Shown one piece after another: positions 35,804 to 43,446 of a DNA stretch of 64,000 nucleotides. A program made the position numbers and the translations under genes. Source of the stretch: JBGPHT01 sp041484525 (GTDB taxonomy: Bacteria; Acidobacteriota; Terriglobia; Bryobacterales; Bryobacteraceae); the NCBI GenBank assembly GCA_041484525.1, contig JBGPHT010000019.1, positions 11,632 to 75,631 of the forward strand, in the 5' to 3' direction. The notes under the pieces are model-generated. The model was given only the letters and a program-made list of their open reading frames with translations. It had not been told where the DNA came from and did not search any database. The first letter of the stretch is position 1. Each line of letters begins with the position of its first letter.

Positions 35804-36292
35804 ATGAAAGTTCAAGACATCATGACCCGGAACGTGAAGTTCTGTGGTCCGGACACCAACCTGGCCGCCGCCGCTGAGATTCTGTGGAGCAACAACTGCG
35901 GCACGCTGCCAGTCGTAGACTCGGCCGGCAAACTCACCGGAGTCATCACCGGCCGCGACATGTGCATCGCCATGGGCACGAGGAACCGCGCAGCCGGCGA
36001 CCTCTCTGTCGGTGACGTGGCCATCCAGCCCGTGTTTACGTGCGGGCCTGATGACGACGTACATCAGGCGCTCAAGACCATGGGCCAGCATCACATCAGG
36101 CGATTGCCTGTCGTAAGCCAGGAGGGCAAGCTTGCCGGGATCCTCTCCCTGGACGATGTTGCACTTCGTCCGGAAAAGGCCGGAGGCAAGGAGACCGCAG
36201 GGATTTCCTACGAGGACGTGGTGAACACATTGAAGTCAATATGCGACCGCCGTGCGGCTGAAGCCCCGAAGACCGCAACAATGCCCGCCTAA
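35804..36292 (+). CDS. CBS-domain pair protein (HRP1-like)
   Basis: A 162-residue protein made of two CBS domains: MKVQDIMTRNVKFCGPDTNL then GTLPVVDSAGKLTGVITGRD, and DVAIQPVFTCGPDDDVHQAL then IRRLPVVSQEGKLAGILSLD. CBS pairs bind adenosine nucleotides and sense energy charge. Stand-alone pairs like mycobacterial HRP1 (Rv2626c) are dormancy-induced. ATG 35804, with AGAGGTG upstream, begins directly at the first CBS domain; a longer in-frame start at 35648 would lie upstream of the promoter. It precedes pstS by 26 bases, so it is probably co-transcribed with the phosphate transporter. Confidence 0.9.
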   Translation: MKVQDIMTRNVKFCGPDTNLAAAAEILWSNNCGTLPVVDSAGKLTGVITGRDMCIAMGTRNRAAGDLSVGDVAIQPVFTCGPDDDVHQALKTMGQHHIRRLPVVSQEGKLAGILSLDDVALRPEKAGGKETAGISYEDVVNTLKSICDRRAAEAPKTATMPA

Positions 36293-36318
36293 GTGGCGGG
36301 CAAACTTAGTTGGTGTCA

Positions 36319-37350
36319 ATGTCCGCGTTGAGGCGTTCGACTGCTGAGCTTTGGACCCTTACCATTGCGATTCTCGCCAACTCGCTCGGTGGGTGCGGTT
36401 CTTCGCCCACTATGCTTATCAATGGCGCTGGCGCAACGTTTCCTTACCCGATCTACGTCAAATGGTTTGACGAGTTCCACAAGCTTCATCCGGACATTCA
36501 AATCAACTACCAGTCGATCGGATCTGGTGGCGGAATCCGGCAACTCCTGACGGGCACGGTCGATTTTGGCGCCTCGGACAGCCCCATGACGGACGAGCAA
36601 CTGCGCGAGGCAAAAACTGGAATCCTGCATTTTCCGACAGTGCTGGGGGCGGTCGTCTGCGCTTACAACGTTCCTGGCATCAATCAAAGCTTGAACTTTA
36701 CTCCTGAAGTGCTTGCGGGAGTTCAGTCAGGAAAGATTAAGCATTGGAATGACGGAGAATTAGCCAAGGTCAATCCGGGAGTGAGCCTGCCACCGGAAAA
36801 TATCGTCCCAATCCACCGTTCAGATGGCAGCGGAACTACGTTCGTGTGGACCGAATATCTTTCGAAGGTCAGTCCGGAGTGGAAGCAGCTTGTCGGCTAC
36901 GGGACATCAGTGAACTGGCCGGCCGGACTCGGCGCCAAAGGCAATGAGGGTGTGGCCGGTCTGGTCAAACAGACGCCGTACTCGATTGGATATCTCGAGC
37001 TGGTCTACGCGACGCAGAACAACATCCCGTATGGGAGAGTACGGAATTCGTCCGGTATTTTTGTCAAAGCGGACATGAGCAGCGTTAGGGCAGCCTCCGC
37101 AACGCCGATCCCGGACGATTTTCGCGTGTCACTCACCGATGCATCTGGCAAAGACGCTTACCCGATTGCCAGCTTTACCTGGCTGCTGGTTCCAAATAAG
37201 ATTGCGGATGCGGGCAGGAAGGTCGCTATCACCGAGTTCTTACGATGGATGCTCGCGGACGGCCAAAAAATGGCTGAGTCGCTGTCCTACACGCCGTTGC
37301 CGCAGACAGTGATCTCGAAGGAGTTGGACGCCATTTCGCAGGTTCAATAG
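36319..37350 (+). CDS. pstS: Phosphate ABC transporter, substrate-binding lipoprotein
   Basis: A 343-residue periplasmic phosphate-binding protein. The N-terminus carries a lipoprotein signal ending LGGC near residue 26. Mature-protein motifs are INGAGATFPYPIYVKWFDEF, YQSIGSGGGIRQLLTGTVDF then GASDSPM, and HRSDGSGTTFVWTEYL, which make up the phosphate-binding pocket. ATG 36319 is preferred, but GTG 36313 and TTG 36310 are in frame and no strong ribosome site is seen. First of pstSCAB-phoU; no phoBR two-component genes are in the window. Confidence 0.93.
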   Translation: MSALRRSTAELWTLTIAILANSLGGCGSSPTMLINGAGATFPYPIYVKWFDEFHKLHPDIQINYQSIGSGGGIRQLLTGTVDFGASDSPMTDEQLREAKTGILHFPTVLGAVVCAYNVPGINQSLNFTPEVLAGVQSGKIKHWNDGELAKVNPGVSLPPENIVPIHRSDGSGTTFVWTEYLSKVSPEWKQLVGYGTSVNWPAGLGAKGNEGVAGLVKQTPYSIGYLELVYATQNNIPYGRVRNSSGIFVKADMSSVRAASATPIPDDFRVSLTDASGKDAYPIASFTWLLVPNKIADAGRKVAITEFLRWMLADGQKMAESLSYTPLPQTVISKELDAISQVQ

Positions 37351-37351
37351 T

Positions 37352-38329
37352 ATGCCAGACGGATCGGCCACGCCACAGTCCACCCATCGCTCGAGTCGAG
37401 CTTTCCTCGATCGCCTGCGCAGTGGAGACGAAGTTGCGCACATCCTGACTCTCTTGTCTGCCTCGATCGTGCTTGCGATTACCATGCTGCTGGTCATAGG
37501 GCTTCATCGAGATTCGGCGGAGGCCCGGATGAGGTTCGGGTGGGCCTTCCTGTCCGGCATGAAGTGGGATCCGGTCTCGGGCTCCTTCGGCGCTTTGCCC
37601 TTTGTTTATGGTACGGTTCTGACGTCCGCGCTGGCCCTGTTGATTTCGGTTCCCTTGGGACTGGGCGCCGCGATCTTCCTGGCAGAACTGGCTCCGCCTC
37701 GCATTTCGGATGCCCTGACATTTGTAATCGAGCTCTTGGCAGCAGTACCCAGCGTGATCTACGGATTGCTGGGCATCTTCGTCCTGGCGCCGATCCTTCG
37801 GGATCCGGTTCAGCCCTTCCTTAACAGAACATTAGGTTTTCTGCCGCTCTTTCGGGGGCCGTCTTATGGAGTTGGTTTCCTGGCCGCCGGAGTGGTGCTG
37901 GCCATCATGGTCATTCCATTCATCATCTCGATATCCCGCGAATCGCTGTTGGCGGTTCCCCGCGAGCAACGTGAGGCGGCTCTAGCCCTGGGCGCTACCC
38001 ATTGGGAAGCGACCTGGCAGGTCGTGGTTCCGTGCGCCCGTCTGGGAATCATCGGATCCGTCTTCCTGGCGCTCGGTCGGGCATTGGGGGAAACGATGGC
38101 GGTCACAATGGTTATTGGCAACACTCCGCAGATCAGCGCGTCATTGTTCGCGCCGGGCTATTCCATCGCGGCTGTGATTGCAAATGAGTTCATGGAGGCT
38201 GCGGGGAATCTCCATCTGAGCGCCCTGATGGAATTGGGGCTGGTGCTTTTTCTAGTCACGATCATCGTCAACGCCCTGGCTCGCCTCCTGGTTCGAACTA
38301 CGATGCGGGGAGGGACTACGCGCCCATGA
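37352..38329 (+). CDS. pstC: Phosphate ABC transporter, permease PstC
   Basis: A 325-residue inner-membrane permease with about six membrane segments and the EAA loop REQREAALALGATHWEATWQ. LAELAPPRISDALTFVIELL and AAVPSVIYGLLGIFVLAPIL are typical of PstC. It begins one base after the pstS stop and overlaps pstA by 4 bases (ATGA). It forms the membrane channel with PstA. Confidence 0.94.
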   Translation: MPDGSATPQSTHRSSRAFLDRLRSGDEVAHILTLLSASIVLAITMLLVIGLHRDSAEARMRFGWAFLSGMKWDPVSGSFGALPFVYGTVLTSALALLISVPLGLGAAIFLAELAPPRISDALTFVIELLAAVPSVIYGLLGIFVLAPILRDPVQPFLNRTLGFLPLFRGPSYGVGFLAAGVVLAIMVIPFIISISRESLLAVPREQREAALALGATHWEATWQVVVPCARLGIIGSVFLALGRALGETMAVTMVIGNTPQISASLFAPGYSIAAVIANEFMEAAGNLHLSALMELGLVLFLVTIIVNALARLLVRTTMRGGTTRP

Positions 38330-39174
38330 CCTACAGATCCGGCAGGAGAAAGCTCGTGAATGCCGTCATGTTCTCGCTCACCGGCATGTGCGCTATCGCG
38401 GCCGTAACGGTCCTGTTCTGGATTCTAGGTTATCTCGTCTGGAACGGAGGAAAATCTCTGAACGCGGACTTCTTTTTGCGACTGCCCAAGCCTCCGGGTG
38501 AGGCCGGCGGCGGCATGGCAAACGCGCTGGCCGGCAGCGCGCAGATTCTCATAATTGCCGCGCTCCTAGGTGTTCCCGTGGGCTTCCTGGGCGGAGTTTA
38601 CCTCGCCGAATTCGGGGGGACGACGTTTCCATTTCTGGTTCGATATACCGCCGACTTGTTGAACGGCATCCCTTCCATCGTGATTGGAATCTTCATTTAT
38701 TCGGCGATCGTGCTGCCCATGCATCGATTTTCAGCGCTCGCCGGCGGAGCCGCCCTGAGCGTGATTCTCATTCCCCTCACCATGCGCAGTACGGAGGAGT
38801 TTCTTCGAGCAGTTCCACAAGCACTCCGGGAAGCCGCGTTGGCGCTTGGCGCAAGCAGGTGGCAAGCAGTTATCACTGTAGTCATGCCGGCCGCCTTTCG
38901 CGGCATTATCACAGGGATACTGCTGGGAATCGCACGCATCGCCGGCGAAACCGCGCCACTTCTTTTCACCAGCTTTAGCAATCGATACTGGAGCAACGGC
39001 TTGAACCAGCCCACAGCATCGATGCCGGTGATGATTTTCACCTATGCGATCTCTCCCTATCCGGACTGGCGCCGCCAGGCATGGGCCGGCGGGCTGGTGT
39101 TATTGACGCTGATGCTGCTGAGCAATATTTGCGTCCGCCTGGTCCTGGGTCGCCGAGCCTCCCGGCGGGCTTGA
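38326..39174 (+). CDS. pstA: Phosphate ABC transporter, permease PstA
   Basis: A 282-residue permease with six membrane segments, YLAEFGGTTFPFLVRYTADL then LNGIPSIVIGIF, and EAA loop VPQALREAALALGASRWQA. It overlaps pstC and is followed after 5 bases by pstB. Confidence 0.94.
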   Translation: MTYRSGRRKLVNAVMFSLTGMCAIAAVTVLFWILGYLVWNGGKSLNADFFLRLPKPPGEAGGGMANALAGSAQILIIAALLGVPVGFLGGVYLAEFGGTTFPFLVRYTADLLNGIPSIVIGIFIYSAIVLPMHRFSALAGGAALSVILIPLTMRSTEEFLRAVPQALREAALALGASRWQAVITVVMPAAFRGIITGILLGIARIAGETAPLLFTSFSNRYWSNGLNQPTASMPVMIFTYAISPYPDWRRQAWAGGLVLLTLMLLSNICVRLVLGRRASRRA

Positions 39175-39179
39175 AAACC

Positions 39180-39998
39180 ATGGAGACGGTATTGCATCGA
39201 GCATCCAACGAGCCGCCCGCTCAGAGCGGTCCGGCTGAGCGTGAACAAGTTCGTCCCAAGCTGAGGATTTCGAACCTGAACTTCTACTACGGCTCATACC
39301 TGGCGCTCTCCGGCATCACGATGGACATCTTTGCGAATCGGATCACCGCTCTCATCGGCCCTTCCGGCTGCGGCAAGTCCACGTTCTTGCGCGTCCTCAA
39401 CCGGATGTATGAGACGGTTCGCAACACTCGGGTGGAAGGCGAGGTCTGGCTGGACGGTGAAAATGCCCTCACGATGGACGTGGCCACGCTGAGACGGCGC
39501 GTGGGCATGGTGTTCCAGAAACCCAACCCGTTTCCGAAGTCCATTTATGACAATGTGGCGTACGGTCTTAGGGTGAATGGGTTGCGGGGTAAGAGTCAGG
39601 TGGCGGAAGCCATCGAGCGGAGTTTAAGGCGAGCCGCTTTGTGGGACGAGGTAAAAGACCAGATCCGCCGCTCGGCTTACGACCTTTCGGGTGGGCAGCA
39701 ACAGCGGCTGTGCATCGCGCGGGCGTTAGCAGTCGACCCGGAGGTGCTCCTGCTGGACGAGCCCAGCTCCGCATTGGATCCGATCGCCACAGCTAAGATC
39801 GAAGAGCTCCTTTTCGGTTTGAAAAACAACTGCACGATCGTAATCGTGACCCACAACATGCAACAAGCAGCGAGGATCGCGGACGAGACCGGCTTCTTTC
39901 TGCTCGGCAAGTTGATCGAATTCAACCGAACCGCAGTCATCTTCCAAACACCAGCGAAGAAGGAGACAGAAGACTATATCACGGGCCGGTTTGGCTGA
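39180..39998 (+). CDS. pstB: Phosphate ABC transporter, ATP-binding protein
   Basis: A 272-residue ATPase: Walker A GPSGCGKSTFLRVLNRM, signature LSGGQQQRLCIARALA, Walker B LLLDEPSSALDP. ATG 39180 is chosen because it follows the pstA stop; an in-frame start at 39081 would extend 93 bases back into pstA. It energises phosphate import through PstCA. Confidence 0.95.
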   Translation: METVLHRASNEPPAQSGPAEREQVRPKLRISNLNFYYGSYLALSGITMDIFANRITALIGPSGCGKSTFLRVLNRMYETVRNTRVEGEVWLDGENALTMDVATLRRRVGMVFQKPNPFPKSIYDNVAYGLRVNGLRGKSQVAEAIERSLRRAALWDEVKDQIRRSAYDLSGGQQQRLCIARALAVDPEVLLLDEPSSALDPIATAKIEELLFGLKNNCTIVIVTHNMQQAARIADETGFFLLGKLIEFNRTAVIFQTPAKKETEDYITGRFG

Positions 39999-40015
39999 AT
40001 ATCGAGGCGAGGAAA

Positions 40016-40678
40016 GTGCGGCACTTTGTTGCGGACCTAAATCAATTGCAGGCCCGGCTGCTGGAAATGAGCGGTTTGGTCCAGTCAGCCATTCATGAAA
40101 GTGTGCTTTCAGTTGTGGAGCGTCGCGAGGAGCCCGCCCGTCGTGTACTGAGCAACGAGGACCGGATCAATCATCTGCAAATCGAAGTGGATGAACGGGC
40201 AATTCGCCTTCTTGCGCTGCAGCAACCGATGGCTAAGGACCTGCGTTTCATCACCGCCGCGATCAAGATCAATACGGACCTGGAGCGGATGGGAGACCTG
40301 GCGGTGAATATCGCCCAGCGATCTGTGGCATTGCTAGGACGGCCTCCCATAAAGATGCTAGCCGAAATTCCACAAGCGGCGAATATTGTCGAGTCCATGG
40401 TGCGGAACAGTCTGGACGCCTTTGTGGAGCGTGAGGCCGAGCTGGCGCGGAGCGTTTTGCTTTCCGACGACACAGTGGATCGGCTGCGCGACTCCATTCA
40501 TCTCGAGTTGATTTCCGTTATGCAGAGGGATCCTTCAGTCGTTCCCCAAGGGGTAGATCTAATCCTCGTGGTGCGACACCTCGAGCGCATCGCCGATCAC
40601 GCAACCAATATCGCCGAGGATGTGCTTTTTCTTACGAAAGGCGTGGACGTGCGGCACCATCTGGAATCGAGGCCGTAG
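40016..40678 (+). CDS. phoU: Phosphate transport regulator PhoU
   Basis: A 220-residue all-helical protein with two PhoU repeats, each with the metal-binding signature (DLRFITAAIKINTDLERMGD near 80; DLILVVRHLERIADHATNIA near 183). PhoU restrains the Pst transporter and, where present, PhoR signalling; it is also linked to persister formation. GTG 40016 has a GAGG-type site upstream. It ends the pst operon, converging on the BON gene with 32 bases between. Confidence 0.94.
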   Translation: MRHFVADLNQLQARLLEMSGLVQSAIHESVLSVVERREEPARRVLSNEDRINHLQIEVDERAIRLLALQQPMAKDLRFITAAIKINTDLERMGDLAVNIAQRSVALLGRPPIKMLAEIPQAANIVESMVRNSLDAFVEREAELARSVLLSDDTVDRLRDSIHLELISVMQRDPSVVPQGVDLILVVRHLERIADHATNIAEDVLFLTKGVDVRHHLESRP

Positions 40679-40710
40679 ATGCGGGAACAGCACTCTGGCC
40701 ATCCAGTTCC

Positions 40711-41412
40711 TCAGAGCGAGTGAACGCCGCCTGCACCGCCGCTCCGGCGATAAGCGCCGGGATATGCGATGGAGAGGTGGTTTTCCACGTGACAGACGCC
40801 CTGCGTAGTCCAGGCAGCTCGCTCGGCTTCAGCGCTCTCCGCCATGGAATTCACAGTGCCCCACAGAGTCACGTGATCGCGCCTTGTTTCGACCTTGATC
40901 CGGCTTCTTCGCTTGCCAAACCGGCGTTTGAGCGCCGATTCAATATGGGCTTCCACCACATCATGAATGCTCACTGGCTTAATCGATATCTGGTTGCTGA
41001 TTCCTCTCACGCCCTTCAGGTTGCAAACAGCGCTATAGGCGGCCGATTTTTGATAGTGCCAATCCACGTCTCCTTCAAGGGTAAGCCAGCCGCTTCCCAC
41101 CTGAACTTTGATCCGATCGCTCGGGATCAGTGTGTTCCAGGAGAGCGCATCAACGGCTGCTCGCGCGATGTCCTCGTCGTTGACCAGGCGCGATCCGGGC
41201 AGCTTGACATCGAGATCGGTCACGATCGCGTTGACACCCAAGACCCTGGTGGCAGCCTGCTCCGCGGCTACCTTTTCCGCATAACTGGCGACATGGCCGG
41301 AAAGAGTGACAATTCCGTCCTTGACAGCCACGCCGATCGCGGCAGCGTCAACGCTCGGTTCATAGGAGAGTTCCTCCTCGACATCAGTTCGTAGCTCTAC
41401 GTCAGATTTCAT
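40711..41412 (-). CDS. Triple BON-domain protein
   Basis: A 233-residue protein with three BON domains at about 5-70, 78-145 and 150-215 (IGVAVKDGIVTLSGHVASYA; IKVQVGSGWLTLEGDVDWHY; IKVETRRDHVTLWGTVNSMA). There is no signal peptide, unlike OsmY, so it is probably cytoplasmic. BON domains are thought to bind lipids or membranes and appear in stress responses. It diverges from the universal stress gene. Its own sigma-54-like match is weak (minus strand near 41450: GG-N10-GC only). Confidence 0.88.
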   Translation of the reverse strand: MKSDVELRTDVEEELSYEPSVDAAAIGVAVKDGIVTLSGHVASYAEKVAAEQAATRVLGVNAIVTDLDVKLPGSRLVNDEDIARAAVDALSWNTLIPSDRIKVQVGSGWLTLEGDVDWHYQKSAAYSAVCNLKGVRGISNQISIKPVSIHDVVEAHIESALKRRFGKRRSRIKVETRRDHVTLWGTVNSMAESAEAERAAWTTQGVCHVENHLSIAYPGAYRRSGGAGGVHSL

Positions 41413-41560
41413 TTGTCACCTGCTTCTGCTGATGTCCAGCTTGCATGTTTCCTTCCCTTCGAAGAACTATCGAGTGCGCGAATTGACGCACGGGGCTGGG
41501 CCAATAGCCCCACAGGCCCGCGCAAGACGGGAAGTGGTCACGAAGCAGTCAAGTTAAATT

Positions 41561-41576
41561 CGGCAACGTTAGTGCT
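41561..41576 (+). promoter_or_regulatory. Sigma-54-like promoter for the universal stress gene
   Basis: CGGCAACGTTAGTGCT matches 8 of 11 positions. The predicted start at about 41587 lies only 5 bases before ATG 41592, so the mRNA would be nearly leaderless or the true start is slightly displaced. Confidence 0.42.
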
Positions 41577-41591
41577 TAAGAACTCTTGCAT

Positions 41592-42491
41592 ATGAAAATC
41601 CTGATGGCAACAGATGGATCGAAAGAGGCGGACATTGCTTTGCGTACCACTACTCACCTCCTAAAACCCAAAGCCGGGGACGTTTGCGTGGACCTTATCT
41701 GTGTTGCGCCGAGTTTTCACCCCTCGACCGGTTTCCCTCAGCTTCGTGAGAACTATCATCGCCGGACCCGGCGCATCCTGGAACGAGCCCGAAAAACGCT
41801 GTGTGGTGAAGGCTCCGGGAACGTCCGCCTGATATCGGAAACCGGGTCTCCTGCGAGAATCATCTCCAATTTAGCGGCGGACCATGATCTTACGGTGATC
41901 GGCGCAAAGGGACGCGAGGACCGCTCGCGAGGCGGCGGCCTCGGTCCCGTCGCCAGTGCGGTAGTCAACCATGCGCCGGGGGCCATTCTTATCGGCCGTG
42001 CGATTCGCGCCGATCGGGGCGCTCGCATCCTGGTGGCGCTCGACGGCTCGGCGGCGTCTTTGCAAGCCCTGGAGACGCTCACTTCCCTGTTTGAACTGGA
42101 CTCGGCGGAAGTGACGTTAATGCATGTTGTGGAAACCCCGTGGCTCCATATCATCCCAGAGGAGGAGAGGACCGCTGGAGCGGAGGAAGCCGGCGACGAC
42201 GCCGAGATCAGCGAAGAGCTCCTTCTTGGGGAGTTGAGGTCTGAAGCTCAGCAACTGATCGAAAGAGCGCGCGACCAACTGCTGGCGGAACACTCGGCCG
42301 TGAGCACGGTCGTGGAACAAGGAAATCCGGCGACTGAGCTTCTGAGCCAAGCTGAGACCGGCGAGTATGACCTCGTCGTGGTGGGTGGAACGGGCGTGCT
42401 GGATTTGAAGCACAAGATCCTCGGAAGCGTGTCAGCCCAGATCGCCTGGAACGCGCCCTGCTCTGTTCTGCTTGTAAAATCCGAGCCGTAG
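41592..42491 (+). CDS. Tandem universal stress protein (two Usp domains)
   Basis: A 299-residue protein with two Usp domains. Domain 1 (1-145) opens MKILMATDGSKEADIAL and has a slightly off-pattern GAKG...LG loop. Domain 2 (150-299; ARILVALDGSAASLQALETL) keeps the exact ATP-binding G-2x-G-9x-G-S motif: GGTG, nine residues, then GS. Tandem Usp proteins of this form (Rv2623 in M. tuberculosis) bind ATP and promote growth arrest. ATG 41592 is taken because it opens the first beta strand. Confidence 0.93.
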   Translation: MKILMATDGSKEADIALRTTTHLLKPKAGDVCVDLICVAPSFHPSTGFPQLRENYHRRTRRILERARKTLCGEGSGNVRLISETGSPARIISNLAADHDLTVIGAKGREDRSRGGGLGPVASAVVNHAPGAILIGRAIRADRGARILVALDGSAASLQALETLTSLFELDSAEVTLMHVVETPWLHIIPEEERTAGAEEAGDDAEISEELLLGELRSEAQQLIERARDQLLAEHSAVSTVVEQGNPATELLSQAETGEYDLVVVGGTGVLDLKHKILGSVSAQIAWNAPCSVLLVKSEP

Positions 42492-42704
42492 CGCTAGCTC
42501 GCCACCTTTTGGAACGAAGGCAATTTCTGACGCGGCAGCGGCGCAATCGGAAGCGTCAGAATACGTTCTGCCTGAACATGAGCAGCCAGTGGTATCGTGT
42601 CCGTGCAAAAGATGCGCTTCACTCTAAGCGTCCACAATTTCCTCCACGCCTGCCCGGTGAAGAGTATCGTGAACACCTGGCCCTGGGCAAAGCTTAACCG
42701 CTGG
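42492..42704. other. Intergenic gap with a 7+5+7 hairpin, no recognised gene
   Basis: Between the convergent universal stress and YwaF genes no convincing gene is seen; short frames on both strands match nothing I know. CCGCTGG-TTACA-CCAGCGG at 42698-42716, overlapping the YwaF stop, could act as a terminator although it lacks a T-tract. Confidence 0.4.
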
Positions 42705-43424
42705 TTACACCAGCGGAGACGCGGACCGTCTGTGGCGGCCGCTTAGCTCCCGAATGCGGCTTCGAAACGGGAGCCAGAGCAGCCAGAAAATCGCGATCGC
42801 GACCACCTCCCCTACCAGGACATAAAAGGGCCACGGGCCGAGGTAATCCAGCAATGAGGCGCCCGTGGGTTTCCGGCACAGATAGATGTAGTTGGTTCTA
42901 AAGATCGCGTTGAAGGTGCCCACTGCCGCGACATAACCGTTGAGAACGATGAACACCCGCCAGACACAGCCCGGACGGGGCGCGATCATCTTGCTCCATA
43001 CCAGCATGAGAATGGCGGCGACGACTGTCCCGTGCGCAAGAAAAAAGTAGACGGTGGGATAAGAAGGAAATGGCGCCCATAGATCCGGCGTAAGAAGCGC
43101 CATGCCGCTTCCGCCCAGACCTGCGAAATAGGCCATCTCGAACGCCAGTGGGTTTAACGTGAACAGGGCGAAGACCGTCAACCACAGAGTGAGGTCGCAC
43201 AGATTCAGGGGTAGACTCTCAGGGAACCGGAACCCTTCATGGTACAGCCTGTATGAATACCAAATGAGTTCATTGACCGTGAGAAACGATGCCAAACTAT
43301 AACGAACATTCCGGGCACATCCGAGACGCCGGCGACAGACTGTTGCTAACAGGGCGGCCCCCGCGGGTATGGAAGCCAGTATTGACAAATGTGCCGGCCC
43401 AAAGAGCCGGAAGTTACTTTCCAT
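42705..43424 (-). CDS. YwaF/TIGR02206-family integral membrane protein
   Basis: A 239-residue protein with about seven membrane segments and the family pattern FGPAHLSILA at the start, YRLYHEGFRFPESLPLNLCD, and NYIYLCRKPTGASLLDYLGP near the C-terminus. The family is common, with no known function; the LPLNLCD and N-Y-x-L-C-P-like blocks are conserved. ATG 43424 fits the family start (ESNFRLFGPAHL). It follows the ribonucleotide reductase gene by 22 bases and probably shares its transcript. Confidence 0.83.
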   Translation of the reverse strand: MESNFRLFGPAHLSILASIPAGAALLATVCRRRLGCARNVRYSLASFLTVNELIWYSYRLYHEGFRFPESLPLNLCDLTLWLTVFALFTLNPLAFEMAYFAGLGGSGMALLTPDLWAPFPSYPTVYFFLAHGTVVAAILMLVWSKMIAPRPGCVWRVFIVLNGYVAAVGTFNAIFRTNYIYLCRKPTGASLLDYLGPWPFYVLVGEVVAIAIFWLLWLPFRSRIRELSGRHRRSASPLV

Positions 43425-43446
43425 TAGATGTTTCCAGGACGTGGTC

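Noticed and set aside
41413..41500. Sigma-54-like match upstream of the triple BON gene
   Set aside because: Only GG-N10-GC is present (TTGCATGTTTCCTTCC on the plus strand) with a poor -24 element, so it was not listed as a promoter.
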